Shown here: piece after piece, positions 5,821-12,743 of the stretch
Numbering within the stretch: the stretch's first letter is position 1
Layout: each line of letters begins with the position of its first letter
Assembly (NCBI GenBank): GCA_905193085.1
Contig: CAJJNI010000028.1
Location: 1-16,723 of the forward strand
Direction of reading: 5' to 3'
DNA from: an uncultured Lachnospiraceae bacterium
Lineage (GTDB): Bacteria; Bacillota; Clostridia; Lachnospirales; Lachnospiraceae
DNA length: 16,723 nt
Made by a program: the position numbers and the translations under genes
The notes under the pieces: generated by a model
The model's database searches: none
What the model was told of the DNA's origin: nothing
What the model saw: the letters and a program-made list of their open reading frames with translations, nothing else

Positions 5821-8202
5821 ATGCGAAAAAATTGGCTTAAAATTACAGCATTTGCAATGGCAGTTACATTAGGAAGTTTTCAGGTGTGTGCGGCAGATGC
5901 AGGTATGGGATTTGGAAATCAGCAGGAAGGTCAGATGCCGGGAGGTAATGCTTGGGGCGGAATGCCGGGTGGAACAACAGGCGGCAGTTATTCACATGGC
6001 AGTTCAGAAACTGTAACAGAGGATATGCTTGTTACAGAATCTGCAATCCCTTCAGATTATACTGTAAACAGTGATATACAGGGAGATGCAGAAGATGGAG
6101 ATTATGTAAGTTATTTTAACAACGATTCAATTGAAAATGTTTATATTGATATTGATGAAAATAACTGGAATTATATGTTACAGAATGCAACTGATAAGCC
6201 TGCCGTACTTACAAATTCAGTAACAATCGGTGGTGAAACAGTACAGTATGCAGGAATTAAAACAAAAGGAAATTTGACATTATCATCTGTATGGAATTCA
6301 GACAGTGACAGATTCAGCTTTACCGTAAATTTTGGTAAATATATTAAGAAGAAAACATATGGTAAAACTCAGAATTTCCATGGACTTTCAAAAGTAGCAT
6401 TTAACAATATTTATGGTGATGCATCTTTGATGAAAGAGTATTTATCATATGAACTTATGACAAAAATGGGTGTTGATACACCATGTTACAGCCTTGTTAA
6501 TTTATATGTGAATGATGAATTATGGGGCGTTTACATGATGGTTGAATCAATTGATGATTCACTCACTGAAAGAACTCTTGGTGAAAAGAGCGATTATCTT
6601 GTTAAACCTGAATCTTCAGGTGGCGATTTAGTATATGACAGTGCACTTGATGAGTATATTGATGAAAATGGCGATTTTAATTTTGACGATATAGAATATC
6701 CGACTGATTCATCAAATCCTCTCTATAAATATAATGGTCTTTGGGAAAATGACGAAGATACATTTGATGATGTAAAGGATATGCTTCCTACAGTATTTAA
6801 ATGGATGAAGCAGTTGAATGAATTAAGCAATACAGAAGATGCAAATACAGATGATTATATTGAACAGCTTGAAAGTATAATGGACGTTGACAGCATTTTA
6901 AGATATTTTGCGGCAAACACTTATCTTGTTAACCTTGACAGCTATCAGTCAGAAAAAATGCAGAATTATGCACTTTATATGAGCAAAGAAGGTGTTGCAC
7001 ATATTTTACCGTGGGATTACAATTATTCATTTGGTGGATATGGTGTAAGCAATGCTGCTGAAATGGTTAATTTCAGCATTGACAATCCGGTTGTTGATGT
7101 TACATTGGCAGAAAGACCGCTTTTGAATGTTCTTCTTCAGAACGATGAATTAAAAGCAAAATATGAACAGTATTTATCAGATTGCTGCATTATTGCAAGT
7201 GAAGGCGGAACAACAAGTGACGGTGAAACTTATGAAGCTGATAACTTTGCAACAATACTTGCAAAATATGCAGAAACATTAAATGAAACATACGGAAATG
7301 ACCCTACAGCTTTTTATACTGTAAGTCAGTATCAGTCAGCAACAGAAAATCTTACAGCATTGATAAAAGACAGAACAACAGCAGTTTTACAGCAGCTAGA
7401 CGGAAATGATGAAGAAATTTCTACAAATGTAAGTTTATCTGCAATAGGAAATACTGTAGGTGGAGCAGGCGGCAACCCTGGTGAAGGTGGCGGACCTGGA
7501 GGAAATGGACAGCCGTGTGGCAATGGTCAGATATCAGATTCAACATTGACAGATGATAAAACAGGAATTTCAATAACAGGTCAGTTTATGCCGGGAAGTG
7601 AATTATCAGTTTCAGAAATGTCAGACGGTACAGAATATGACACAGCAAAATCATTGTTAGAAAATGTTGGAGACAACTTCAAATTATATAATATAGCAAC
7701 AAGCAATTCTACAGTAAGCGGAGGAGCCGCACAGATGCCAGGCGGAAACGAAGTAAGCGGAGGAGCCGCACAGATGCCGGGCGGAAATCAGGTCAGCAGT
7801 TCTGCGATAAGTTTTGAGATTAAGTTTGATGAAACTCAGAGCCTTAGCGGTGTCAGTGTTTACTACATTGATACACAGAATAACAAAGCTGAAAAAATGG
7901 ACACAACAGTCTCAGGCAGCAGCATAACTTTTGAATATTCACAGCTTGGATTATTTGCAATTGTATATGGAGATAATTCAAATAATGGAAATGGAACAAC
8001 TTCAGAATATGAAAAAGGTGACATTGATAACAGCGGAAAAGTAGATTTGACAGATGCATTATTATCACTTAAGGCTGCTCTTGGAATAATCGAACTTGAT
8101 GACGAACAGGCAGCAGCAGCCGATGTAAATGGTGATAATTCAGTAGATTTAACAGATACTGTAATGATTTTAAAAATCGCACTTGGAATATCTGCTGAAT
8201 AA
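5821..8202 (+). CDS. Secreted CotH kinase-domain protein with C-terminal dockerin
   Basis: The ATG follows AAGGAGG. A signal peptide (residues 1-25, ending VCAA) leads into a Gly-rich linker with two MPGG motifs (39-42, 48-51). A CotH domain covers about 105-520. Typical CotH features are the KTKGNLT region, the stretch around SLMKEYLSYELMTKMGV, LWGVYMMVE, and the HILPWDYNYSFGG motif (His394, Asp399). CotH proteins are atypical secreted protein kinases; Bacillus CotH phosphorylates spore coat proteins. A second Gly-rich linker holds a nearly exact tandem repeat (SGGAAQMPGGNEV / SGGAAQMPGGNQV). The C-terminal ~62 residues form a dockerin with two intact calcium loops (DIDNSGKVDLTD and DVNGDNSVDLTD), so docking to a cohesin or calcium-linked assembly is likely. 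The substrate is unknown, and no spore-coat gene is nearby. Confidence 0.88.
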   Translation: MRKNWLKITAFAMAVTLGSFQVCAADAGMGFGNQQEGQMPGGNAWGGMPGGTTGGSYSHGSSETVTEDMLVTESAIPSDYTVNSDIQGDAEDGDYVSYFNNDSIENVYIDIDENNWNYMLQNATDKPAVLTNSVTIGGETVQYAGIKTKGNLTLSSVWNSDSDRFSFTVNFGKYIKKKTYGKTQNFHGLSKVAFNNIYGDASLMKEYLSYELMTKMGVDTPCYSLVNLYVNDELWGVYMMVESIDDSLTERTLGEKSDYLVKPESSGGDLVYDSALDEYIDENGDFNFDDIEYPTDSSNPLYKYNGLWENDEDTFDDVKDMLPTVFKWMKQLNELSNTEDANTDDYIEQLESIMDVDSILRYFAANTYLVNLDSYQSEKMQNYALYMSKEGVAHILPWDYNYSFGGYGVSNAAEMVNFSIDNPVVDVTLAERPLLNVLLQNDELKAKYEQYLSDCCIIASEGGTTSDGETYEADNFATILAKYAETLNETYGNDPTAFYTVSQYQSATENLTALIKDRTTAVLQQLDGNDEEISTNVSLSAIGNTVGGAGGNPGEGGGPGGNGQPCGNGQISDSTLTDDKTGISITGQFMPGSELSVSEMSDGTEYDTAKSLLENVGDNFKLYNIATSNSTVSGGAAQMPGGNEVSGGAAQMPGGNQVSSSAISFEIKFDETQSLSGVSVYYIDTQNNKAEKMDTTVSGSSITFEYSQLGLFAIVYGDNSNNGNGTTSEYEKGDIDNSGKVDLTDALLSLKAALGIIELDDEQAAAADVNGDNSVDLTDTVMILKIALGISAE
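7714..7791 (+). repeat. Tandem 39-base duplication in the CotH linker
   Basis: Units 7714-7752 and 7753-7791 share their first 26 bases exactly and differ at only a few positions after that. Each encodes 13 residues with an AQMPGG core. The near-identity at DNA level points to a recent in-frame duplication, so copy number may vary between strains. Confidence 0.85.
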
Positions 8203-8256
8203 TATAAGATAACAGATTATAAGAGCAAAAAGCACATAATAATTTGCAATATATAG

Positions 8257-8320
8257 AACTCCCTTAGCTGTGGGGAAGACTGGAGTGATTCCAGAACTCA
8301 TAGCTAAGGGAGTTTTTGTT
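8257..8320 (+). terminator. Rho-independent terminator between convergent CotH and SAH hydrolase genes
   Basis: A perfect 13-bp stem pairs 8257-8269 with 8302-8314 and is followed by GTTTTTGTTTG on the plus strand. The 32-base apical part holds a second hairpin, CTGGA/TCCAG at 8280-8294. The gap is convergent, so the stem may also serve the minus-strand gene, though the T-tract on that side is poor. Confidence 0.85.
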
Positions 8321-8327
8321 TGTATTT

Positions 8328-8355
8328 ATCAGTTTGTATTAATCAGTTTGTATTA
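8328..8355. repeat. 14-base tandem duplication covering the SAH hydrolase stop codon
   Basis: ATCAGTTTGTATTA occurs twice back to back (8328-8341 and 8342-8355). The second copy includes the minus-strand stop codon (8353-8355). A partial third unit lies just to the left. It looks like a slippage duplication. Confidence 0.8.
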
Positions 8356-9597
8356 AACGTCCCAGCTATTTAAATATTTTTCCTGAACATCAGTTAATTT
8401 ATCGATTTCAAGATTCCAGAACTTAAGTTTGCGGCATGCAACTTCATTGTCAACTTCTTTTGGAACAACGATAATTTTTTCATTGAGCTCATCTTTGTGC
8501 TGTACAAGATAAAGTGCACTGAGTGCCTGGATTGCAAAACTCATATCCATAATTTCAGCCGGGTGTCCGTCACCTGCAGCGAGATTAACAAGGCGGCCTT
8601 CGCCGATAACATAAAGCCAATTTCCGTTAGGCATTTTGTAACCGTCAATATTGTTTCTTGCAAGTTTGCTCTCAACTGCAATTTCTTTAAGACCGGCAAC
8701 ATCTACTTCTACATCAAAATGACCGGCATTACAAAGAATCGCACCGTCTTTCATTACTTTAAATGATTTTTCTGTAATGACATCGCGGCAGCCTGTAACT
8801 GTAATGAAAAAATCACCGATTTTAGCAGCTTCTTCCATTTTCATAACTTTGAAACCGTCCATGACTGCTTCCATAGCTTTGATTGGGTCAATCTCAGTAA
8901 CGATTACAGAAGCACCGAGACCTTTGGCGCGCATTGCAACACCTTTACCGCACCAGCCGTATCCGGCAACAACAACATTTTTACCGGCAACAATTAGGTT
9001 AGTTGTACGGTTGATACCGTCCCATACAGACTGGCCTGTTCCGTAACGGTTGTCGAATAAATGTTTGCAGTCTGCGTCATTAACCATAACCATTGGGAAT
9101 TTAAGGGCATTTTCTTTTGCCATTGATTTAAGACGGATAATACCTGTTGTAGTTTCTTCGCAGCCACCTATAACATTAGGTATAAGTTCAGGGTGTTTGT
9201 TATGAATGAGATGAACTAAGTCACCACCGTCATCAATAATAATGTTTGGACCACATGAAATAACCTGTTCAATGTGATGTTCGTATTCTTCGGCTGTTGT
9301 TCCATGCCATGCAAATACATTAAGTCCGTCATGAACTAAAGCAGCAGCAACATCGTCCTGAGTAGATAAAGGGTTACTTCCTGTAATGTACATTTCAGCA
9401 CCGCCGGCTGCTAATACTTTACAAAGATAAGCAGTCTTTGCCTCTAAATGAATAGAAAGTGCAACTTTAAGTCCGCTGAAAGGCTTTGTCTCAGAAAATT
9501 CTTCTTCAATACTGCGTAAAATAGACATGTTCTGTTTTACCCAGTCAATTTTTCTCTTGCCGCTTTCCCACAAGTTAATATCACGAATTTCGCTCAT
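8353..9597 (-). CDS. ahcY: Adenosylhomocysteinase (S-adenosylhomocysteine hydrolase)
   Basis: This NAD-dependent cytosolic enzyme reversibly splits S-adenosylhomocysteine into adenosine and homocysteine, removing the inhibitory product of SAM-dependent methylation. At 414 residues it is the short form that lacks the ~40-residue insert of eukaryotic and many proteobacterial enzymes. Substrate and catalytic positions are visible: IDDGGD (122-126), CEETTTG (146-152), VNDADCKHLFDN with the expected Lys178 and Asp182, and HFDVE (293-297). The NAD-binding Rossmann loop is GYGWCGKG (212-219). It ends ...YLNSWDV and lacks the DHYRY-type tail that reaches the neighbouring subunit in longer enzymes, as in archaeal and Thermotoga-like forms. 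AGGAGG precedes the ATG. The gene is single, convergent with the CotH gene. Upstream lies a repeat element, not a recognisable SAH or SAM riboswitch. Confidence 0.96.
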   Translation of the reverse strand: MSEIRDINLWESGKRKIDWVKQNMSILRSIEEEFSETKPFSGLKVALSIHLEAKTAYLCKVLAAGGAEMYITGSNPLSTQDDVAAALVHDGLNVFAWHGTTAEEYEHHIEQVISCGPNIIIDDGGDLVHLIHNKHPELIPNVIGGCEETTTGIIRLKSMAKENALKFPMVMVNDADCKHLFDNRYGTGQSVWDGINRTTNLIVAGKNVVVAGYGWCGKGVAMRAKGLGASVIVTEIDPIKAMEAVMDGFKVMKMEEAAKIGDFFITVTGCRDVITEKSFKVMKDGAILCNAGHFDVEVDVAGLKEIAVESKLARNNIDGYKMPNGNWLYVIGEGRLVNLAAGDGHPAEIMDMSFAIQALSALYLVQHKDELNEKIIVVPKEVDNEVACRKLKFWNLEIDKLTDVQEKYLNSWDV

Positions 9598-9646
9598 TTA
9601 TTAATCCTCCTAAAAATATAAGCTGTTTTTATAATTGTAAAGTTAT

Positions 9647-9817
9647 GGTCAAAAACCACCAATTATGATGCCTGCGGATTGCTCCGCACTCCTACCCGAT
9701 ATTCGCATATTGTGGGATTAACATCACACTTTTCTGCGAATATCGGGGCGGGTCACAAAGTCTTTCATCCACCTATGAGCAGGCTCATGTGGGTTTAGAC
9801 ATTTTGACCCTGGCATC
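9647..9817. repeat. Dispersed repeat, copy B: about 170-base element with inverted GGTCAAAA/TTTTGACC ends
   Basis: The element begins GGTCAAAA (9647-9654) and closes with TTTTGACC near 9802-9809 plus a CTGGCATC tail, so its ends are inverted. Its left third is the inverted copy of A2 (31 exact bases, 9659-9689). Its right third is a direct copy of A1 (9760-9817). Between them lies a perfect 13-bp inverted repeat, CCCGATATTCGCA at 9695-9707 with 9735-9747. No reading frame of note is present. The small size, inverted ends and internal palindromes resemble a MITE or REP-type element; no transposase or target-site duplication is visible. Seen from the SAH hydrolase gene it occupies the upstream region, 50 bases from the ATG. 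Confidence 0.7.
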
Positions 9818-10098
9818 TTTTTAATAATATCATGGGAAAATAATAAATGCAAGCAGCAGTGTTTATTGTGGTTGTAGATATTGTATCCTTCTTAGATGCG
9901 AAGTTTGGAATTACATTTAAGCACTAAAAAATCCTGCCTATATGTCAACATCAGATATAAAATGGAACTTCACTAAGTTTATTATTAATAAGATGGTGAG
10001 GTTGTTGAGAGATTTGAGCAAACAACAGATATGGACATAGTTACTATTTGTACAAGATATTTTATTATGTAACTAAATATAATTTTGGTTATTGGGTA
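9818..10098. other. AT-rich intergenic stretch with no recognised feature
   Basis: These 281 bases hold only very short open frames without ribosome binding sites (for example a 26-codon frame from 9847). I see no hairpin terminator, RNA gene or convincing gene remnant. Confidence 0.5.
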
Positions 10099-10127
10099 TT
10101 GACAGAATTTAATGACAAGAGTATAAT
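10099..10127 (+). promoter_or_regulatory. Consensus sigma-A-type promoter of the XRE/DUF3169 genes
   Basis: TTGACA at 10099-10104 and TATAAT at 10122-10127 are separated by exactly 17 bases, a perfect consensus match. Transcription should start near 10134, about 74 bases before the regulator's ATG. A repressor half-site (ATGACAA, 10112-10118) lies within the spacer. Confidence 0.9.
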
Positions 10128-10194
10128 GCAAAATGACAAAATAAGTTGTCATTATAGCAATGAAAATTGTCAAATTGATAATAAAAGTTGTCAT
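10112..10194 (+). promoter_or_regulatory. Operator array: five TTGTCAT-type half-sites phased at 21 bases
   Basis: ATGACAA occurs at 10112-10118 and 10133-10139. Its inverse occurs as TTGTCAT at 10146-10152, TTGTCAA at 10167-10173 and TTGTCAT at 10188-10194. Same-orientation steps are exactly 21 bases each, about two helical turns. The inner pair 10133-10152 is a perfect palindrome with 7-base arms and a 6-base spacer. The array runs from the promoter spacer to just before the ribosome binding site of an XRE-type regulator, so autoregulation is the natural reading. Confidence 0.75.
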
Positions 10195-10207
10195 ATGGAG
10201 GTGTAGT

Positions 10208-10426
10208 ATGATACTGCGAAATCGTCTGAAGGAACGCAGGGCTGCGCTAGGTGTCAATCAGCAGGAGATGGGAAGACTGTGTGGAGTGTCAAGGCAGACA
10301 ATCAGTCTTATAGAAAGGGGCGATTATTCGCCATCAGTCACTCTTGCATTAACGATTGCAAAAGTATGCGGAGTTACCGTTGAAGAGGTATTTTATTTAC
10401 AGGAGGAAGATAATGATGGGAAATGA
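10208..10426 (+). CDS. XRE/Cro-type small transcriptional regulator
   Basis: The 72-residue product is essentially a single helix-turn-helix domain: RNRLKERRAALGVNQQEMGR, then the recognition-helix region GVSRQTISLIERGDYSPSVT, then the fourth and fifth helices. This is the compact Cro/YozG type found beside DUF3169 membrane proteins in Firmicutes. The ATG at 10208 is chosen because GGAGGTG lies just upstream. A longer frame from ATG 10160 would begin inside the operator array without a ribosome binding site. The stop overlaps the next start by 14 bases, suggesting coupled translation. Binding to the phased TTGTCAT sites in its own promoter region is likely but inferred. Confidence 0.92.
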   Translation: MILRNRLKERRAALGVNQQEMGRLCGVSRQTISLIERGDYSPSVTLALTIAKVCGVTVEEVFYLQEEDNDGK

Positions 10427-11207
10427 AGAAATTAAGAAAGCAAACAGAAAGGCGTTGCCTAAGTTCATACTGCTTTGTATTATAGGAGCTATAATCGGAG
10501 GCATAGCTGGGTATCTTGTTGGAGCAAATGGAATTGATACAATGTCAGGAAATTTTAAAGCGGTGGTTAGTAATTATGTAGTAGTAACTGCACCTTGGAT
10601 TATGCTTGCTATTGCAGTTATAATTCCTATAGTGTTAGTGCCATACTACAAGAAGGCTAAGAAGCAGTTATCACAGTGGGATGGTGAAGACGAAGAAGTA
10701 TCAGATAGTGTCGAAGAGAAGCTTTCTATAATTCAATGGGTTTCAAGTGGAGCACTTATAATTTCATATTTTCTTATTGCGGCATCATATTCAGGTGGTA
10801 CAACAATATTTGAAAGCGTTAACAATATGTTAGGATTAACTGTCAGCATTGCAGCATTTTTAGGAATTATGGCAGAGGTTGTTATTATACAGCAGAAAAG
10901 TGTTGACTGTGTAAAGATAATGAATCCTGAAAAGACGGCATCGGTATATGATATGAAGTTCCAGAAGAAATGGCTTGAAAGCTGTGATGAAGCAGAGAAG
11001 ATTATAGTTGGGAAATGTGCATTTAAAGCATTTAATATAACAAATAGTATGTGCAGTGTACTTGCAGTTATTCTTGCAATCAGTGCACTTATGTTTGGAA
11101 TTGGTTTTCTTCCCTCATTTGTTGTATGCCTTATATGGATAGTTAATATGTCAATATATTGCAAAGAATGTCTGAAATATTCAAAATCTGGTAACAAGAT
11201 TATGTAG
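10413..11207 (+). CDS. DUF3169 family multi-pass membrane protein
   Basis: The 264-residue product has about six hydrophobic helices: one starting FILLCIIGAIIGGIAGYLVG, one around APWIMLAIAVIIPIVLVPYY, two after an acidic loop (GEDEEVSDSVEE), and two near the C-terminus. The N-terminal NRKALPKF...GGIAGYL pattern and the pairing with a small XRE regulator fit the DUF3169 family, whose biochemical role is unknown. AGGAGG precedes ATG ATG at 10413/10416, and the first is used here. A longer in-frame start at 10356 lies within the regulator gene and has no support. The overlap with the regulator implies one transcript and a shared function, such as a membrane factor whose level is set by the repressor. 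Confidence 0.85.
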   Translation: MMGNEEIKKANRKALPKFILLCIIGAIIGGIAGYLVGANGIDTMSGNFKAVVSNYVVVTAPWIMLAIAVIIPIVLVPYYKKAKKQLSQWDGEDEEVSDSVEEKLSIIQWVSSGALIISYFLIAASYSGGTTIFESVNNMLGLTVSIAAFLGIMAEVVIIQQKSVDCVKIMNPEKTASVYDMKFQKKWLESCDEAEKIIVGKCAFKAFNITNSMCSVLAVILAISALMFGIGFLPSFVVCLIWIVNMSIYCKECLKYSKSGNKIM

Positions 11208-11370
11208 ATAAATATTGTCCAGAAAGATTTCAATAGTAAAATATATAATTATTTTAATATTATTTATGTAATTAACCCACAAAAAGTGCGTAATTGTTTA
11301 ATTTCCAGTAATTGATATTATAAAATGTAATCGGCAACAGCCGAAAATTAAAATCTGGAGGGATAACAAA

Positions 11371-11901
11371 ATGATAAAAGAATATCAGATAACCGTAAAC
11401 GACAGTGTTTTTCGGACAAAGCGTCAGGGTCTGCATATGGGAATTCTTTTTATCGGGTGTTTTATCGGACTGTTATTATTATACAGTCTGGTTACCGATA
11501 TATGGAACCTTCGAAATACATATGTGGAAGAATTTATGCCTGAAGTGGCACTTGTTATTTCTGTTTTGATTGTTTTGTTATATTATTTTATCAGAGAGAA
11601 ACGGACAAATGGTGTGATGCAACTGAATATAAGTTTCCTGAATGATTCTCTTAAAATTATTATTAATCGAAAGCAGTATGTTATAAAATATACTGATATA
11701 ACCGAGGTTTGTAAAATAATGGTTATTGACCGTATGCATGATGAAAAAGGCTGTTACAGAATGAAAATAAAATGCCATGGCAGGAGTAATCTGGAATTTG
11801 AAACAACGCAGCAGGAGTATGATGCTCATTTAGACTTTGAAAAGACAGAGCTGTTTAATTTTTATGAAGCATGTAAGAAAGCCGGATTGAAGTGCTGCTA
11901 A
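11371..11901 (+). CDS. Small two-helix membrane protein, possibly YcxB-like
   Basis: The 176-residue product has an N-terminal cytosolic segment and two hydrophobic helices (about residues 23-43 and 58-74). A soluble C-terminal part of ~95 residues follows, with beta-rich spacing (LNISFLNDSLKIIINRKQYV, then IKYTDITEVCKI). That layout resembles YcxB-like/PH-like membrane proteins, in which two helices precede a PH-type fold, but the match is weak. CTGGAGGG precedes the ATG. A small hairpin TCGGC/GCCGA (11331-11344) lies in the leader. No partner is evident; the gene follows the XRE/DUF3169 pair by 163 bases and may be separately transcribed. Function is unknown. Confidence 0.65.
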   Translation: MIKEYQITVNDSVFRTKRQGLHMGILFIGCFIGLLLLYSLVTDIWNLRNTYVEEFMPEVALVISVLIVLLYYFIREKRTNGVMQLNISFLNDSLKIIINRKQYVIKYTDITEVCKIMVIDRMHDEKGCYRMKIKCHGRSNLEFETTQQEYDAHLDFEKTELFNFYEACKKAGLKCC

Positions 11902-12032
11902 TTTTTCAGGGTAAACAACAAACAATGAACTTTCTGTGAAACTCTCCCTAATAACACTTTTTCTATTTAAATATATCTAAAAATGGCATATACGAAAAAT
12001 GTGGAAAAACTGTGTAAACTAGGCTTGTGTAC

Positions 12033-12061
12033 TTGACGATTACTAATAAAACATGTTAAAA
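12033..12061 (+). promoter_or_regulatory. Candidate sigma-A-type promoter for the 69-residue membrane protein gene
   Basis: TTGACG at 12033-12038 and TTAAAA at 12056-12061 are separated by 17 bases. The predicted start near 12068 leaves a ~50-base leader before the ATG at 12117. The -35 is good and the -10 weak. Confidence 0.55.
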
Positions 12062-12116
12062 TCATCTTTGGATATTTACAAGGGACTTGAATAAGGAAAG
12101 TAATGGAGGTTGAAAG

Positions 12117-12326
12117 ATGATGACACAGAATTTAGCACATACAGTTGAAACAGCTGCATTTACGGGGGATAACAGTCATGCAACATTATTTATAGTAATT
12201 ATGGTAATCATGGCAGTTATTATTGTTGGAATGGTAGTATTCTCAGTTATAAGTTCTAAGAAGAATAAGACAACTATTGAGGTAATACCTAAAGAAAAAC
12301 AGGAAAATTCTGATAAAGAAGAATAA
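12117..12326 (+). CDS. 69-residue single-helix membrane protein with sorting-signal-like segment
   Basis: GGAGG lies seven bases before ATG ATG; the first ATG is used. About 18 polar residues lead into FTGDNSHATL, one long hydrophobic helix (about residues 24-46) and a charged tail beginning SSKKNK and ending in Lys and Glu. TGDNS followed by a hydrophobic helix and basic residues is the usual make-up of the end of LPxTG-type sorting signals in Lachnospiraceae. Here the LPxT part is absent and the charged tail is long (about 23 residues), so it is probably a plain single-pass membrane peptide. It has its own promoter and terminator, so it appears to be a monocistronic small gene. Function is unknown. 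Confidence 0.7.
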   Translation: MMTQNLAHTVETAAFTGDNSHATLFIVIMVIMAVIIVGMVVFSVISSKKNKTTIEVIPKEKQENSDKEE

Positions 12327-12335
12327 TTAACTAAG

Positions 12336-12366
12336 ATACCTCGCAGCGGGCTGCGAGGTATTTTAA
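12336..12366 (+). terminator. Hairpin terminator after the small membrane protein gene
   Basis: A perfect 11-bp stem pairs 12336-12346 with 12351-12361 around a CGGG loop and is followed by TTTTAA. The T-tract is short, so some read-through into clpS is possible; I see no strong separate promoter between here and clpS. Confidence 0.8.
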
Positions 12367-12428
12367 GATTGAACAGATACAGGCCGGACAAAATTGATTA
12401 GACATAAATAACCATAGGAGGAATTTAA

Positions 12429-12728
12429 GTGGCAACAGCCTCGTCAACAAAGGAAAAAGTAAGGACAAAACTAAAAGTGCCAAAAAGGTATAATGTTGTT
12501 ATGCATAATGACGATTTTACACCAATGGATTTTGTTGTTGAGATACTAATACAGCTTTTTAATAAGGGGAATGATGAAGCGGTTTTACTTATGTTAACTG
12601 TGCACAGGCGGGGAAAAGCAGTTGTAGGAACTTATTCCTATGATATTGCACAGTCTAAAGTGAATGCAGCTATGTTTCGCGCTAAGGAGAAAGGTTATCC
12701 ATTTCGGGTGACTTGTGAAGAAGCATAA
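12429..12728 (+). CDS. clpS: ATP-dependent Clp protease adaptor ClpS
   Basis: ClpS binds the N-terminal residue of N-degron substrates and hands them to the N domain of ClpA for degradation by ClpP. The 99-residue protein has the flexible N-terminal arm and the folded core. Signature residues are present: HNDDFTPMDFV (Asn27, Asp28, Asp29, Met33) and VHRRG (His59), matching the NDD...M and H positions that form the pocket for the alpha-amino group and side chain in Escherichia coli ClpS. The start is GTG at 12429, six bases after AGGAGG; no upstream alternative is better placed. clpA begins 15 bases downstream, so the pair is co-transcribed. Confidence 0.95.
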   Translation: MATASSTKEKVRTKLKVPKRYNVVMHNDDFTPMDFVVEILIQLFNKGNDEAVLLMLTVHRRGKAVVGTYSYDIAQSKVNAAMFRAKEKGYPFRVTCEEA

Positions 12729-12743
12729 GGGAGTGATTCGTAA

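Noticed and set aside
9695..9747. 13-bp perfect inverted repeat as a Rho-independent terminator
   Set aside because: It has a 27-base loop, no T-tract on either side and no gene ending nearby; it is better explained as the centre of the repeat element.
9598..9760. SAH or SAM riboswitch upstream of SAH hydrolase
   Set aside because: The conserved cores of known SAH and SAM riboswitches are not seen; the structured sequence is the dispersed repeat also found at 3.4-3.8 kb.
10112..10194. Phased repeats as a CRISPR array
   Set aside because: The repeats are 7 bases, partly inverted, with 14-base or shorter spacers and no cas genes; they fit operator half-sites.
10160..10207. Upstream ATG extending the XRE regulator by 16 residues
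   Set aside because: It lies within the operator array and has no Shine-Dalgarno, while the ATG at 10208 has GGAGGTG and starts exactly at the usual N-terminus of such regulators.
12150..12270. LPxTG sortase substrate
   Set aside because: TGDNS and a helix are present, but there is no LPxT before them, no signal peptide, and the charged tail is too long for a sorting signal.
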